NCBI RefSeq assembly: GCF_000369805.1
Contig: NZ_KB850224.1
Coordinates: forward strand, 1,535,924 to 1,599,923
Source of the DNA: Acinetobacter sp. NIPH 2100
GTDB lineage: Bacteria > Pseudomonadota > Gammaproteobacteria > Pseudomonadales > Moraxellaceae
DNA length: 64,000 nucleotides
Direction: 5' to 3'
Numbering within the stretch: position 1 is the first letter of the stretch; every line of letters starts with the position of its first letter. This document shows, piece after piece, positions 8,678 to 19,746 of the stretch. A program made the position numbers and the translations under genes. The notes under the pieces are model-generated. The model was not told where the DNA came from. It searched no databases and saw nothing but the letters and a program-made list of their open reading frames with translations.

Positions 8678-10243
8678 ATGTTAGATCAAAATATTAAAAC
8701 TCAATTAAAAGCTTACTTAGAACGTTTAGAAAGTCCAATCGAGTTGGTTGCTGCTTTAGATGACTCGGACAAAGCTGCAAAAATTAAAGAACTCGTAACG
8801 GAAATTGCTGAACTTTCTGACCAAGTTACGGCGCGTTTTGACGGTTCAAACGCTCGCCGTCCTAGTTTTGGTGTGGCCAAAGCAGGTGAACAACCGCGTG
8901 TGTTCTTTGCTGGCTTACCAATGGGACATGAGTTTACCTCTTTGATCTTGGCATTATTACAAGTATCGGGTTATGCACCGAAAGTCTCTGATGAAGTCTT
9001 GACTCAGATCAAAGGCTTAAACTTAAGCGCAAACTTTGATGTGTTCGTCTCACTCAGCTGCCATAACTGTCCAGATGTGGTGCAAGCGCTTAACTTAATT
9101 GCGATTAACAACCCAAATACCACTGCAACCATGATTGATGGTGCTTTCTTCCAAGATGAAGTTGAAGAACGTAAAATCTTGGCGGTACCGATGGTATTCC
9201 AAGACAATCAACATATTGGTCAAGGCCGTATGACTTTGGAAGAAATCGTTGCCAAGTTAGATAGCAACTCGGCTGAGAAAGATGCAGCGGCAATCAATGC
9301 CAAAGATGCATTTGATGTGTTAGTGATTGGTGGTGGTCCTGCTGGCGGTACCGCAGCGATCTACGCCGCACGTAAAGGTATCAAAACCGGTATCGTGGCT
9401 GAACGCTTTGGCGGTCAGGTGATGGATACCATGGATATTGAAAACTTTACCACGGTTCAAAAAACGGTAGGCCCTCAGTTCGCCCAAGACATGGAAGCAC
9501 ATGTACGTGAATACGGTGTGGACATCATGAACTTGCAACGTGTCAGCAAGATCACAGGTGCAGATCAAACCGCCAATGGCCTGGTTGAAGTGGTACTGGA
9601 AAATGGTGCCAAGCTTGAATCGAAAACCATCATTCTTTCAACAGGTGCACGTTGGAGAGAAATGAATGTACCGGGTGAAGCAGAATACCGTACCCGAGGT
9701 GTTGCGTACTGCCCACACTGTGATGGTCCATTGTTTAAAGGTAAACGTGTTGCTGTCATTGGTGGCGGTAACTCAGGAGTAGAAGCAGCGATTGACCTTG
9801 CAGGGATTGTAGAGCATGTGACTTTGGTTGAGTTTGATACCAAACTACGTGCTGACCAAGTGTTGCAAGATAAATTAAACAGCTTGCCGAATACCACGGT
9901 GATCTTAAATGCACTCAGTACTGAAGTGGTCGGTGATGGTGCTCAAGTGACGGCATTGAAATATAAAGATCGTGCTACTGATGTTGAACACAGTGTTGAA
10001 CTTGCAGGGATCTTTGTGCAAATTGGTTTATTGCCAAACACAGATTTCTTGAAGAACAGTGCAGTTGAACTCAGTAACCGTGGTGAGATCGTGATCAATG
10101 ATCGTAACGAGACCAATGTCAAAGGTGTATTTGCTGCGGGTGACTGTACCACTGTGCCATACAAGCAAATCATCATTGCCACAGGTGAAGGTGCCAAAGC
10201 ATCACTATCTGCCTTTGATTATATGATCCGTTCTGGCGTATAA
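8678..10243 (+). CDS. ahpF: Alkyl hydroperoxide reductase subunit F
   Basis: NADH-dependent flavoprotein disulfide reductase that re-reduces the peroxiredoxin AhpC, which destroys hydrogen peroxide and organic peroxides. The ATG at 8678 follows TTGGAG and gives 521 residues, the standard AhpF length. Domains in order: an N-terminal double-thioredoxin-like domain with a SCHNC redox pair near residue 130, an FAD-binding [10 protein letters not shown] motif near 220, the active CPHC pair near 345, an NADH-binding GGGNSGVEA near 363, and a C-terminal FAD motif GVFAAGDCT. ahpC is not adjacent, as in many Acinetobacter, so AhpC must come from another locus. Confidence 0.97.
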   Translation: MLDQNIKTQLKAYLERLESPIELVAALDDSDKAAKIKELVTEIAELSDQVTARFDGSNARRPSFGVAKAGEQPRVFFAGLPMGHEFTSLILALLQVSGYAPKVSDEVLTQIKGLNLSANFDVFVSLSCHNCPDVVQALNLIAINNPNTTATMIDGAFFQDEVEERKILAVPMVFQDNQHIGQGRMTLEEIVAKLDSNSAEKDAAAINAKDAFDVLVIGGGPAGGTAAIYAARKGIKTGIVAERFGGQVMDTMDIENFTTVQKTVGPQFAQDMEAHVREYGVDIMNLQRVSKITGADQTANGLVEVVLENGAKLESKTIILSTGARWREMNVPGEAEYRTRGVAYCPHCDGPLFKGKRVAVIGGGNSGVEAAIDLAGIVEHVTLVEFDTKLRADQVLQDKLNSLPNTTVILNALSTEVVGDGAQVTALKYKDRATDVEHSVELAGIFVQIGLLPNTDFLKNSAVELSNRGEIVINDRNETNVKGVFAAGDCTTVPYKQIIIATGEGAKASLSAFDYMIRSGV

Positions 10244-10255
10244 ATGATTTAATCT

Positions 10256-10285
10256 AAAAAAGCCCCAATGATTTGGGGCTTTTTA
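10256..10285. terminator. Terminator shared by ahpF and the convergent lipoprotein gene
   Basis: AAAAAGCCCCAA and TTGGGGCTTTTT form a 12-bp stem with a four-base loop and a T tract on both strands. It lies between two convergent genes and should work in both directions. Confidence 0.9.
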
Positions 10286-10291
10286 TTGTCT

Positions 10292-12310
10292 TTAGTTCTT
10301 CGGTTTATATAAACCGTGATCAACTAAATGCTGGCGTAAGATGCGACGAAGTTCTAACACAGCTTCAGGCGTTTCTTGGATAGAGTGGCCACCTTTGAAA
10401 ATCTTTTCCGAAACTGCACCATCTAAATGCGCACTTTTATAAGGAACAATACCATCTGTAATGACATTTGGATCATCACTTTTGGTGATGTTGCCCATAA
10501 TAGAATGGAACACCAGATCTTTTTCTGGCGGAATGCTGGCAGTTAACTCCATAAATTTGGATTTTTTACTGAGATCACTTGGACCATTTTGAATCACATC
10601 ATTGGTCAAAGTTTTGACGAAATCTTTAAGATCCAGATCATCACTGGTGAGCGTATCTGCGAGAGTAGTCAAGAAAGTGGCGGGGAGTTTGATAATCTTG
10701 CGAGCCGCTAATGTAAACCAACGATCAGCAAAATCTGTTCCGTGATGTGGTGCAGCCAAGAAAATAGCACGATCAAAGTTTTGAATGGGTTCCATTTTAA
10801 GTCGTTCACCAATCACAGGATGTTTCCGTAAGCGTGCTTGCTGACGGCTATTCATCATGGTGAGAGCTTCTTTGGAAATATCAGCATTACTCACCAAAAG
10901 ACGACTGATAATGCCACCCATACTGTGGCCGATCAGAACAGCATCTTGAGCAGCCGCATCGTTGGCATTCACTGAGCCAAATGCTTGCTTTAATAAGGCA
11001 TAAATTTGGAAGCGGCTTTCTAGAATCGGCATATTGGTCGAGTAGAACACCTGCCAGACTTGATAGTGTTCACGCAGAACTGCATCACCCATAATATCAT
11101 TGGTGACAGCAATCCAAGCCTCAGGACTGCTCGCAAGGCCATGTACCAATACAATGATTTTCTTATTGGGGTTATAGGGTTCCAGCATATATAAATGCGG
11201 CATGGTCAAATGCTGATCACGATCAATTAAAGTCAAATACGCTGCTGCACCAAGATTATTTTCTGCTAACCACAGGCCATAAGGTGCGGAGAAGTTGGCT
11301 GCAAGAGAGTATTGTTTGCCTGCGATATTGACGCTTTCTACGCTATACGGATCATAAACTTTGATTTCAAAGTTTGGGCTATTTAAAACATCATTGACCG
11401 TTGCTGCTGGATTTTTGGGTTGGGCAATAATGGTCGCGGCTAAATAGCGGGCTTTATGAATATTAGGGTTGATGCCATTTGGGTACTTATAGCTCAATGG
11501 ATCAAGTATGTATTTATTTTCACCAGGAGCTGAATCTGTAGAAGGGAAAACCGCAACGAAATCCGAGCCGAAACCATCACGGCGGTTAATTGCTCTTAAG
11601 CCAGAAAAGTTCATGTTGTAACTAGAAATAAACTTTTCAAGCTTCATATTTTGTAGACGCTGATAAGACTGGATATCAATAGTATAGGTGCTTTTGCCAA
11701 TCTGGATGGTTGGCGTTATCGTTTTAGATGGATTTCTGAGGCTATGTACATTGACCAGTTTGGTTAACGCTTGATTATAGAAGTCGCGAATTTGAACCTG
11801 TCTGTTATCAAAAATGCGTTCTTGTGGTTGGCGTGATGTCTTGAATAAATAAGCATAACTATAACGAATACTTTTATCTAAAGCTTCAAGCTCTTGGTCT
11901 AAACATTGCTCATAGCTTTTTTGAATTGTTTTTTGTTCTTCTTCGGCCTTATGTTTGGTCAGCTTACTGATTTTGCATTCAGAAGAGTCAGACAGTGTCA
12001 TCGCTTTTGAAAGATACAGTTCACTGGAAGTTGATAAAAGTTGTTCATCCTGAATTTGCGGAATTTTATGCAGATCAGCAATACACTCATTTGGTGTCTG
12101 CATGCAAATTTTAGCTTCTTTACCTGACATGGATAAGACATTCAGGCTTGCTTCGCTCAATCTCTTTTGCGTCAGAATACTATTACGCTCATTGGCAATG
12201 GTAACATTGAGGTCTTGTTGTTTGAGACTGACGACTTGACAGCCACTCATGACCATGGTGCTGAGCAGGGAGAGAAGAAATAGACGTTTATTTGGGGTAA
12301 ATGCTAGCAT
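10292..12310 (-). CDS. Large alpha/beta-hydrolase lipoprotein
   Basis: A 672-residue lipoprotein. A signal peptide ends in the lipobox MSGC (Cys near residue 24), so it is probably anchored in the outer membrane. Residues ~30-330 form an N-terminal region of unknown fold. The C-terminal half is an alpha/beta hydrolase with an oxyanion-type stretch VLVHGLASSP, the nucleophile elbow GHSMGG and a late histidine in GGHSIQETPEAV. This looks like a lipase or esterase, but no substrate can be assigned. It converges on ahpF and shares a terminator with it. Confidence 0.75.
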   Translation of the reverse strand: MLAFTPNKRLFLLSLLSTMVMSGCQVVSLKQQDLNVTIANERNSILTQKRLSEASLNVLSMSGKEAKICMQTPNECIADLHKIPQIQDEQLLSTSSELYLSKAMTLSDSSECKISKLTKHKAEEEQKTIQKSYEQCLDQELEALDKSIRYSYAYLFKTSRQPQERIFDNRQVQIRDFYNQALTKLVNVHSLRNPSKTITPTIQIGKSTYTIDIQSYQRLQNMKLEKFISSYNMNFSGLRAINRRDGFGSDFVAVFPSTDSAPGENKYILDPLSYKYPNGINPNIHKARYLAATIIAQPKNPAATVNDVLNSPNFEIKVYDPYSVESVNIAGKQYSLAANFSAPYGLWLAENNLGAAAYLTLIDRDQHLTMPHLYMLEPYNPNKKIIVLVHGLASSPEAWIAVTNDIMGDAVLREHYQVWQVFYSTNMPILESRFQIYALLKQAFGSVNANDAAAQDAVLIGHSMGGIISRLLVSNADISKEALTMMNSRQQARLRKHPVIGERLKMEPIQNFDRAIFLAAPHHGTDFADRWFTLAARKIIKLPATFLTTLADTLTSDDLDLKDFVKTLTNDVIQNGPSDLSKKSKFMELTASIPPEKDLVFHSIMGNITKSDDPNVITDGIVPYKSAHLDGAVSEKIFKGGHSIQETPEAVLELRRILRQHLVDHGLYKPKN

Positions 12311-12382
12311 GATATGTCAGCAAGTTCGCTGGAAGATTGTAGCTATAATACGAAAATAGAATGTTTTTTCAATGACTGATAA

Positions 12383-12415
12383 AAAAAATAGACTGTACAC
12401 GACAGTCTATTTTTT
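12383..12415 (-). terminator. Terminator after TPR lipoprotein gene
   Basis: ATAGACTGT and ACAGTCTAT (nine-base arms, five-base loop) with flanking A and T runs, 20 bases after the minus-strand stop at 12436. The symmetrical A/T flanks allow function on either strand. Confidence 0.85.
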
Positions 12416-12435
12416 AGCGCAGAATCTGCAAGCAA

Positions 12436-13335
12436 TTAGTTGAGGACTTGCCACATATTCCAGCGTTTTCCAGTTTCAACCTCTTTGATTAAGCGATCTG
12501 TTACTTCCGCTTCATCTGGGTAGCTCACTTTATAATTCTTTAAGGTTTGAATCGCATTTTTCTTTTGCTCTAACCAAAGGTAGTTATTTGCAGCAGAAAG
12601 ATACGCTTCTTGTACACCGCCTTTCATCGCTTTGTCTAAATATGGAATCGCTTCACGCTGACCACCACCTTCAGACAAACCAAAACCAAACCAAAAGTTG
12701 GTTTCAGCATCACTTGGATTCATCGCAAGAATACGTTGAGCATAAGTTAAAGACTTAGAGGTATAAGAGGTACCTAAGTCTAAGTTACGCGCCATAACGC
12801 TTGCTTTGAAAGCACGTGTTAATACGTCAAGAGACGCATTTGGTTTTTCAGCTAAAGCATCTAACTTTTGTGTCGTTTCTTTCAGCTTCACTTCATAACC
12901 TTTACGTTCTTGGCGCTCAGGGAAACGAGGTGGATAGTGACGTGCTTTACCTTCAACCAATTGTAAGAAATCGTCGATTTCAGTTACATCAACTTCATTA
13001 TCACCAGCAAGAACCGCATATTTCATGCTACGTTGTTTACTGTCGATTGTTGGAATAATCAGTTTATTGACATCAAGCGTTGTTGTTTTTGACGGATCGC
13101 TTTGTAATGACACTACCATCTTGGTCACAGGTTGAGCGGTTGCATCTTTGATCGCAACTTCAAAACTTGGTGGTGCATCGTACTTGATTGGATTTAAAGC
13201 ATAGAAAGCTGGGGTTGGATCTGGTTCCTTGAACACAAATGGTTCAGCAACCTTATCTTTTTTAACGGGTGCAATACCACAGGCCGTCAAAAAAGAAGTT
13301 GAAAGTACAAGTAATGCCAAAGGCTTAAAATTCAT
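12436..13335 (-). CDS. TPR-repeat lipoprotein
   Basis: A 299-residue lipoprotein with the lipobox LTAC (Cys near residue 19) after a typical signal peptide. The N-terminal half is rich in Pro and Lys. The C-terminal half (about residues 150-290) has helical hairpins typical of tetratricopeptide repeats (for example ILAMNPSDAETNFWFGFGL and AIPYLDKAMKGGVQEAYL). TPRs bind other proteins, so it may serve as an envelope scaffold. It lies upstream of cysE's 3' end with a 113-base gap and is probably transcribed alone. The specific function is unknown. Confidence 0.65.
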   Translation of the reverse strand: MNFKPLALLVLSTSFLTACGIAPVKKDKVAEPFVFKEPDPTPAFYALNPIKYDAPPSFEVAIKDATAQPVTKMVVSLQSDPSKTTTLDVNKLIIPTIDSKQRSMKYAVLAGDNEVDVTEIDDFLQLVEGKARHYPPRFPERQERKGYEVKLKETTQKLDALAEKPNASLDVLTRAFKASVMARNLDLGTSYTSKSLTYAQRILAMNPSDAETNFWFGFGLSEGGGQREAIPYLDKAMKGGVQEAYLSAANNYLWLEQKKNAIQTLKNYKVSYPDEAEVTDRLIKEVETGKRWNMWQVLN

Positions 13336-13448
13336 GCTTTACATCCATTAATTTTAGTTAAATGAGAAGTAGATCGTTGGTTTCAACAGTCTAGGAAAAG
13401 CAAAACCAACTTGCAATGATAAGCTTGTTACATTTCTTATATATTCCA

Positions 13449-14261
13449 TTATGTTGCCGAAGTTTTGTTTTGTGCTTCGCACTCACGTCTAACTTCTTCA
13501 ATAATTTTGAGTTCTTCTTTACTCAATGGTTGAGTTTTCGAACTTTGAGGCTTGAAGCTTGGATCAACTTCAGACAGGCGTTGGCAAAGTACATTCATGC
13601 GCTTTTCGTTCTTTTGCATGCGATCGAGTAAAACACGAATGCCTTCCAGAATCGGATCTGACTGATCTTGTGTTGTTGCATAGGGTTGGAAACCAATACT
13701 TTCTGCATAATCACGACGACTGACTTCGTCTTGCTCGATCTGGGTTTTGTCTTTGAAAATATAACGAGCAGGGTTGCCGACAGCCGTTACGCCTTCAGGG
13801 ACTTCTTTGGTGACGACTGCATTTGAACCTACTTTTGCACCTTTATGTACAGTAAATGGACCCAAAATTTTTGCGCCAGCACCGACAACCACACCATCTT
13901 CTAGGGTTGGATGACGCTTGCCTTTATTCCAAGTCGTTCCACCCAAGGTCACACCATGATATAGCGTGACATCATTTCCGATTTCCGCAGTTTCACCAAT
14001 CACTACGCCCATACCATGATCAATAAAGAAACGTTTACCGATTTTTGCACCTGGATGGATTTCAATCCCTGTCGCGAATCGGCTAAATGACGAAAGCAGA
14101 CGGGCAGTGCCCTTGTATTCTTTCTTCCAGAGTTCATGTGCCATACGATGCATAATCAGTGCATGAATACCTGGATAGGTGGTGAGAACTTCTAGTGTAT
14201 TTCGAGCTGCAGGATCACGTGCAAATACAGCCTCAATATCTTCTTTAAGCTGTTTAATCAT
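13449..14261 (-). CDS. cysE: Serine O-acetyltransferase
   Basis: Transfers acetyl from acetyl-CoA to L-serine, making O-acetylserine, the acceptor for sulfide in cysteine synthesis. The 270-residue protein has the N-terminal helical SATase domain and then the left-handed beta-helix of hexapeptide repeats (about residues 70-180), with [15 protein letters not shown] and HGVTLGGT carrying the catalytic His and Asp. The last 60 residues are a charged extension beyond the usual core. The start overlaps the end of trmJ by eight bases and has a GGAGGA site. Co-transcribed with trmJ. Confidence 0.95.
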   Translation of the reverse strand: MIKQLKEDIEAVFARDPAARNTLEVLTTYPGIHALIMHRMAHELWKKEYKGTARLLSSFSRFATGIEIHPGAKIGKRFFIDHGMGVVIGETAEIGNDVTLYHGVTLGGTTWNKGKRHPTLEDGVVVGAGAKILGPFTVHKGAKVGSNAVVTKEVPEGVTAVGNPARYIFKDKTQIEQDEVSRRDYAESIGFQPYATTQDQSDPILEGIRVLLDRMQKNEKRMNVLCQRLSEVDPSFKPQSSKTQPLSKEELKIIEEVRRECEAQNKTSAT

Positions 14262-15093
14262 TGGAATGATCCTCCGTATTGGTTTTTTTCCATGAACCTT
14301 GGGCTAATGCCTGTACGCGGCTAAAGATTCCACGTAATAAATGATACTCCATACGATCTAATTGTATCCTTCCGAAGAGACGACGCAAGCGTAATGGGAG
14401 TAAACGGGGATTATTTGGATCTAAAAACTCAATTTCGGTCAACATTTTTTCTAAATGAGGATAAAACTGTTCCATTTGTTGTTGTGTCACCAACGGTTCA
14501 TCCCATTCCATGCTCTGTTGCTGTTTCAGTTGCATGTGATCATCTGGCGTATCTTGAGCCTGGGCATTTTGCTCAAGTGCAGCCATTCTTAACTCATAGC
14601 ACACCACTTGAATAGCTTGCGCCACATTGAGTACGCCATATTCAGGATTGACTGGAATGGTTAAGTGATAATTGGCCAAGGCCAACTCTTCATTGGTAAG
14701 TCCACGATCTTCACGACCAAATACAATTGCAATATTTTGTTGTTTAGTTGCGGCTTGCAAAGCTTCTTTTGCTGCAGGGCGAACATCAAGCAGTGGCCAT
14801 GGAATGGTACGGCTACGCGCACTGGTTCCGAATACCATATGGCAGTCTTGAATGGCTTGTTCTAAAGTTTCAACAATTTCAATTTTTTCAATTAAATCTT
14901 GAGCACCGGCAGCCAGTGCATCAATATCTGGATGCGGATAGGTTTTAGGTGCGACCAGTACAAGTTTTGATAAACCCATGGTTTTCATTGCGCGTAAGGC
15001 ACTACCAATATTGGCTGGTAGGGTGGTATTGACCATAACAATACGCACATGATCCAAATGTTTGGACACGTTGTTTGAGTCAAACAGGTTCAT
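14254..15093 (-). CDS. trmJ: tRNA (cytidine/uridine-32-2'-O)-methyltransferase TrmJ
   Basis: SPOUT-class enzyme that methylates the ribose of nucleotide 32 in the anticodon loop of several tRNAs using S-adenosylmethionine. The N-terminal 170 residues hold the knotted SPOUT fold, with [20 protein letters not shown] near residue 21 and [16 protein letters not shown] near residue 133 forming the cofactor knot. A C-terminal helical extension of about 100 residues is typical of TrmJ. The length of 279 is slightly above the 246 of E. coli. It sits between dnaE (13-base gap) and cysE (eight-base overlap), so translation is probably coupled. Confidence 0.93.
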   Translation of the reverse strand: MNLFDSNNVSKHLDHVRIVMVNTTLPANIGSALRAMKTMGLSKLVLVAPKTYPHPDIDALAAGAQDLIEKIEIVETLEQAIQDCHMVFGTSARSRTIPWPLLDVRPAAKEALQAATKQQNIAIVFGREDRGLTNEELALANYHLTIPVNPEYGVLNVAQAIQVVCYELRMAALEQNAQAQDTPDDHMQLKQQQSMEWDEPLVTQQQMEQFYPHLEKMLTEIEFLDPNNPRLLPLRLRRLFGRIQLDRMEYHLLRGIFSRVQALAQGSWKKTNTEDHSND

Positions 15094-15106
15094 ATATCAT
15101 CCAAAA

Positions 15107-18100
15107 TTAAGAGTATTGAGAGACTTCAGCTTGATAAAGATCAAGGGCTTCATCCATAGACATATTGTCTGGCGGAGGAGCTATCGTTGCAACTTTAGGT
15201 GCTTCAGCTACTTTTGCAGCCTTGGATTTCACTTGATATTCGATGGAAATGGTTTCTTTACCAAAATAATCGCGCAGTTTTCCAAGTAATTCATCTAGTG
15301 GCACAACTTTCCATTGTGCACCTAAATGTAGTTCAGCAGTTGCAAAGCTTTGTTCAAGCAGAATTTGCAGGCCAATATGCTGACACATATCGATATTGCA
15401 ATAAGGTAAGAGGATCGCCTGTAAATCTTTGGCTAAAGATTTGGTCATCAAATCGTGAGGGAGACGAACTTGAATACTTTGTGCACGTTTCTGGCGAATT
15501 TCATTCAAATTAAAAGCTTTGCTTAATCGCGCCATCGGACGATCAAAACCTTCGCGCTCGTAAATCTCGCCTTCAATCACCACAACCTGTTCTAAGCGAA
15601 CAATATCCTTATAGCGTTGGAAACGCTCATGGTTGCAGCTAATTTCAACCCGTGCGGTACCATCATCGAGGGTGATCATGATACGGTTCGGGAAGTTGGC
15701 AATATCCACCACCAGACCTGCAAAAACTGTCGTTACGCCACGACGAGTCGGGGTGAGTTCATTCAGTTTTGCTGAAATGAATGATTTTAATTCAGGACGG
15801 TAAACATCAATTGGGTGACCTGTGAGATACAAGCCAAGCGTATCTTTTTCACCTTTGAGACGAACTTCATCAGCCCATGGTTTTACAGGCTTGGCAGGTT
15901 TACGTTGAACTTCTTCAACTTCACCAAACAAGTCCATAATGCCTGTTTCACGGTTACTTCGAGCCTGATCAGCAGCTTGCACGGCTTCAGGTAGTTGTGC
16001 CATTAAACTTGAGCGCTCAATCCCGAGGCAATCTAGCGCACCCGCACGAATCAAGGCTTCCAATGTACGTTTATTGATTTTTTTCAGATCAATACGATGG
16101 CAGAAATCAAATAAATCTTTATATGGACCTTCATTAATCCGTGAGTCGATGACCGACTGCATCGCCTGCTCGCCGACACCTTTAATTGCACCTAAGCCAT
16201 AAACAATGGTTTGTTCATCACTGGCATGGAAGTGATATAAAGACATATTCACAGAAGGTGGAAGCACTTCCAACTTGTTATTGCGGCAGTCATCAATCAA
16301 GAAGACGATGCTGTCGGTATTCTGCATTTCCGATGATAAAACGGCTGCCATAAACTCAGCAGGGTAATGTGCTTTTAACCATGCAGTATGGTAGGCAACA
16401 AGGGCATAGGCTGCGGCATGTGATTTGTTAAAACCATAGCCTGCGAATTTTTCCATATAGTCGAAGATATGGTTGGCTGTGGCTTCATCAATATCTTTCT
16501 TCGACGCACCTTCAATAAAGATTTGGCGCTGTTTCACCATTTCTTCAGGTTTCTTTTTACCCATGGCTCGACGAAGCAAGTCTGCGCCACCGAGTGTATA
16601 ACCTGCGCAGAACTGTGCAGCCTGCATCACCTGTTCTTGGTAAACCATAATCCCGTAGGTTGGTTCTAACACACCTTCCAGCAAAGGATGTAGGTATTCA
16701 AACTCACCACCATGCATACGGTGGATAAAGTCAGGAATAAGATCCATAGGACCTGGTCGATATAAGGATACGAAAGCAATAATCTCTTCGAATTTGCTTG
16801 GTCTTGCTTCCTTGAGCATTTTTTTCATGCCAACGGATTCAAACTGGAATACCGCAGTGGTATTTGCGTTGGCAAAGACCAGATAAGCATCTTTGTCATC
16901 CAGTGGGACATCGGCAATATTAAGCGGTATTTCAGCCTTGATTCTTTTATTAATATTTTGAACCGCATCTTCAATGACGGTCAGGTTACGTAAACCCAAG
17001 AAGTCAAACTTAACCAGACCTGCTGCTTCTACGTCATCTTTATCGTATTGCGCGACGCGGTTTGTTCCGTCTGCATCACAGAGTACTGCGGAATAATCGG
17101 TAATTTTCCCTGGTGCAATAACAACACCACCGGCATGCTTACCTGTATTACGGGTAATACCTTCAAGTTTGAGTGCCATTTCCCAGATTTCAGCAGCATC
17201 GTCATTGTCTGGATTTGATGGATTGGTAACGATATCTTTAAGCTGAGGTTCCATATCAATCGCAGTGGCTAGATCGACACCAAGCGGTTTGGTTGGAACC
17301 ATTTTTGAAATACGGTCAGCAAGACCATAAGATTTACCCAAGACACGCGCTACATCTCGGATTGCACCTTTCGCAGCCATGGTACCGAAAGTCGCAATCT
17401 GTGACACCGCTTGGCGACCATAATTTTGTGCGACATATTCAATCACACGGTCACGACCTGCGATACAGAAATCGACGTCGAAGTCGGGCATCGAAACACG
17501 TTCTGGGTTTAAGAAACGTTCAAAGAGTAGATCATAACGTAATGGGTCAAGATCGGTAATTTTTAAGCTGTAAGCAACCAGTGAGCCTGCACCTGAACCA
17601 CGACCAGGGCCTACAGGGACGCCATTATTTTTGGCCCACTGAATAAAGTCCATAACGATCAGGAAATAGCCAGGGAATCCCATCTTGAGAATAATATCAA
17701 CTTCGTATTTGATTCGTTCATCATAAGGTTTACGAATTTCTGCCCAATCTTCATCACGTTCAGCAATTGGATAAAGATGATTCAAACGTTCCTCTAAACC
17801 TGTACGAGACAAATGCTCAAAATAGGTGTCGATGGTATAGCCATCTGGAATAGGGAAGTCAGGTAAGAAATAAGTGCCGAGCTGTAATTCGACATTACAA
17901 CGTTTCGCAATGTGATAACTATTTTCCAGGGCACTCGGAATGTCTGAGAATAGCTCAGACATTTGCTCGCCGGTTTTGAAATATTGTTCTGGTGTATAAT
18001 TTTTAGGACGCTTGTCATCCCCGAGCACGTAGCCATCGGCGATACACACACGAGCTTCGTGTGCATAAAAATCATCTTGCTCAACGAAATGAACATCGTT

Positions 18101-18670
18101 ATGTGCAACAACACCAATTTGGTATTTTGCAGCGAGTTTGACCGCTTGCTGAATGAAATCTTCTTCACCAGCACGTTCAGTCCGTGTTAAGGCTAAATAG
18201 ACACGATTTCCAAACTTTTCAATCCATGCTTCTAATAACGATTCAGCTTTTTGTGGATTGGAAGAGCAGAGCATTTTACCAACATCGCTGTGTTGACCGA
18301 GCAAGATAATTAGATCTTCAGCTTGTTCAAGTATCCATTCTTTTTGTACGCAAGGGAGACTGAGTTGCTGGCCTTCAATAAAGCCACGAGAAACGATTTC
18401 AGTCAGGTTTCGCCAACCTTTATTGCTCATGGCTAACAATGTTGTACGGTGTTCTGCATTATTAAGTCGAATGACGCTACCTAGAACAGGTTTAATCCCT
18501 TTTTTTAAACATGCCTCATAAAATTTTATTGCAGCATGCAGATTCGATAAGTCTGTGAGCGCCAGTGCGGGCATCTCTTCTTTTACGGCAGCTTTGACCA
18601 AATCAGGTATGCGAACAATCGATTCCGTAATCGAGAATTCTGTATGGATACCGAGATGAACAAACCGCAT
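15107..18670 (-). CDS. dnaE: DNA polymerase III subunit alpha
   Basis: Catalytic subunit of the replicative polymerase. The frame is open to 18715, but the ATG at 18670 (MRFVHLGIHTEFS) matches the conserved N-terminus and gives 1187 residues, normal for DnaE1. Domains: PHP domain (start to about 280), palm with the catalytic PDFDVDF pair near residue 400, GPGRGSGAGSLVAY just before it, thumb and fingers, the helix-hairpin-helix around residue 860, an OB fold, and the C-terminal tau-binding region. The first PHP histidine reads HLGIH, so the PHP metal site may be partly altered. Followed directly by trmJ. Confidence 0.97.
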   Translation of the reverse strand: MRFVHLGIHTEFSITESIVRIPDLVKAAVKEEMPALALTDLSNLHAAIKFYEACLKKGIKPVLGSVIRLNNAEHRTTLLAMSNKGWRNLTEIVSRGFIEGQQLSLPCVQKEWILEQAEDLIILLGQHSDVGKMLCSSNPQKAESLLEAWIEKFGNRVYLALTRTERAGEEDFIQQAVKLAAKYQIGVVAHNDVHFVEQDDFYAHEARVCIADGYVLGDDKRPKNYTPEQYFKTGEQMSELFSDIPSALENSYHIAKRCNVELQLGTYFLPDFPIPDGYTIDTYFEHLSRTGLEERLNHLYPIAERDEDWAEIRKPYDERIKYEVDIILKMGFPGYFLIVMDFIQWAKNNGVPVGPGRGSGAGSLVAYSLKITDLDPLRYDLLFERFLNPERVSMPDFDVDFCIAGRDRVIEYVAQNYGRQAVSQIATFGTMAAKGAIRDVARVLGKSYGLADRISKMVPTKPLGVDLATAIDMEPQLKDIVTNPSNPDNDDAAEIWEMALKLEGITRNTGKHAGGVVIAPGKITDYSAVLCDADGTNRVAQYDKDDVEAAGLVKFDFLGLRNLTVIEDAVQNINKRIKAEIPLNIADVPLDDKDAYLVFANANTTAVFQFESVGMKKMLKEARPSKFEEIIAFVSLYRPGPMDLIPDFIHRMHGGEFEYLHPLLEGVLEPTYGIMVYQEQVMQAAQFCAGYTLGGADLLRRAMGKKKPEEMVKQRQIFIEGASKKDIDEATANHIFDYMEKFAGYGFNKSHAAAYALVAYHTAWLKAHYPAEFMAAVLSSEMQNTDSIVFLIDDCRNNKLEVLPPSVNMSLYHFHASDEQTIVYGLGAIKGVGEQAMQSVIDSRINEGPYKDLFDFCHRIDLKKINKRTLEALIRAGALDCLGIERSSLMAQLPEAVQAADQARSNRETGIMDLFGEVEEVQRKPAKPVKPWADEVRLKGEKDTLGLYLTGHPIDVYRPELKSFISAKLNELTPTRRGVTTVFAGLVVDIANFPNRIMITLDDGTARVEISCNHERFQRYKDIVRLEQVVVIEGEIYEREGFDRPMARLSKAFNLNEIRQKRAQSIQVRLPHDLMTKSLAKDLQAILLPYCNIDMCQHIGLQILLEQSFATAELHLGAQWKVVPLDELLGKLRDYFGKETISIEYQVKSKAAKVAEAPKVATIAPPPDNMSMDEALDLYQAEVSQYS

Positions 18671-18885
18671 AGAAGGACTATCCTTTTTCAAAGCAACGCA
18701 TAGTTTAGCATGCAAACCGAAAATGAAATGCTTAATATTTTGGCAAACCGTGTCTTTGCTTTGTTATTTTTATAAAATATTAAAAATTAGTCTTTGATTT
18801 TTCAATGGATATAAATATCAGTTTACAAGAAGTGTTTTACAGCTAGAATGTAATCGAATAAAAATGTAGCAATGCGAGCGACATA

Positions 18886-19746
18886 ATGAAATTAAAAAAT
18901 ATCGTACTTTCAATACTATTGACTAGCAGTTTATTTACCTTGAGTCATGCAGATGATGTTTCTTTTAGTCAAGGGCTTGTACAGCAAGCAAAAGCGGGTG
19001 ATGCCGTTGCACAGAATAATTTAGGCGATGCTTATTATTATGGTAACGAGGTCGATCAAGACTTTGGTAAAGCATTGGAATGGTTTAAAAAGTCAGCGGC
19101 ACAGGGCAATGCTGATGCAATCTTTTCAGTCGGTTACATGTATGACTATGGTGAAGGAATTGAAGAAGACAATCCAACCGCTTTGAAATGGTATACCCAA
19201 GCTGCACAAAAAGGTCAGCTCTACGCACAATATTATTTAGGGTATTTATACCTTTACGGCGATGATGGTGTGAAGGTAAATACGCAAAAAGGATTGGAAT
19301 GGATGAGCAAGTCAGCCGATGCTGGCTTAGATATGGCTCAAGCAGAACTTGGACATTTATATAATGATGGGGGTGAAGGTGTACCGCAAGATCTAAAAAA
19401 AGCACTGCGTTATTACCAATTAGCTGCAAAACAAAATGAATCTTCTGCGATTAACAATTTGGGTATTTTCTATTTAGAAGGCAAGGCTGGATTAAAGCAA
19501 GATTATAAAGAGGCTTTGCGCTTATTTAGTTTGGCTTCTGGCGCAGGCAATGGTTTAGGTTCTTCAAATATTGCCTATGTATACGAAGAAGCTAAGGGGG
19601 TCGCTAAAAACTATAAAAAGGCAGCGGAATTTTATGAGTTGGCGGTGACACAAGGTGAGGACGAGGCCCTGTTGGATTTAGCACGAATCTATGAAAAAGG
19701 TGGTTTTGGTTTGACTAAAAATTTGAAGAAAGCCAAAGAATACTAA
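18886..19746 (+). CDS. Secreted Sel1-repeat protein
   Basis: A 286-residue exported protein. The signal peptide runs to about residue 22 (TLSHA|DDV). At least six Sel1-like repeats of about 36 residues follow, each with the AxxGxxxAxxxLGxxYxxG pattern (for example AKAGDAVAQNNLGDAYYYG, then AQKGQLYAQYYLGYLYLYG). Sel1 repeats are TPR-like helical hairpins that bind proteins. The stop TAA at 19744 is followed in the same frame by 11 sense codons reading AQWDELQDSDS before another TAA, which looks like a natural C-terminus cut off by one base change (see findings). Confidence 0.8.
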   Translation: MKLKNIVLSILLTSSLFTLSHADDVSFSQGLVQQAKAGDAVAQNNLGDAYYYGNEVDQDFGKALEWFKKSAAQGNADAIFSVGYMYDYGEGIEEDNPTALKWYTQAAQKGQLYAQYYLGYLYLYGDDGVKVNTQKGLEWMSKSADAGLDMAQAELGHLYNDGGEGVPQDLKKALRYYQLAAKQNESSAINNLGIFYLEGKAGLKQDYKEALRLFSLASGAGNGLGSSNIAYVYEEAKGVAKNYKKAAEFYELAVTQGEDEALLDLARIYEKGGFGLTKNLKKAKEY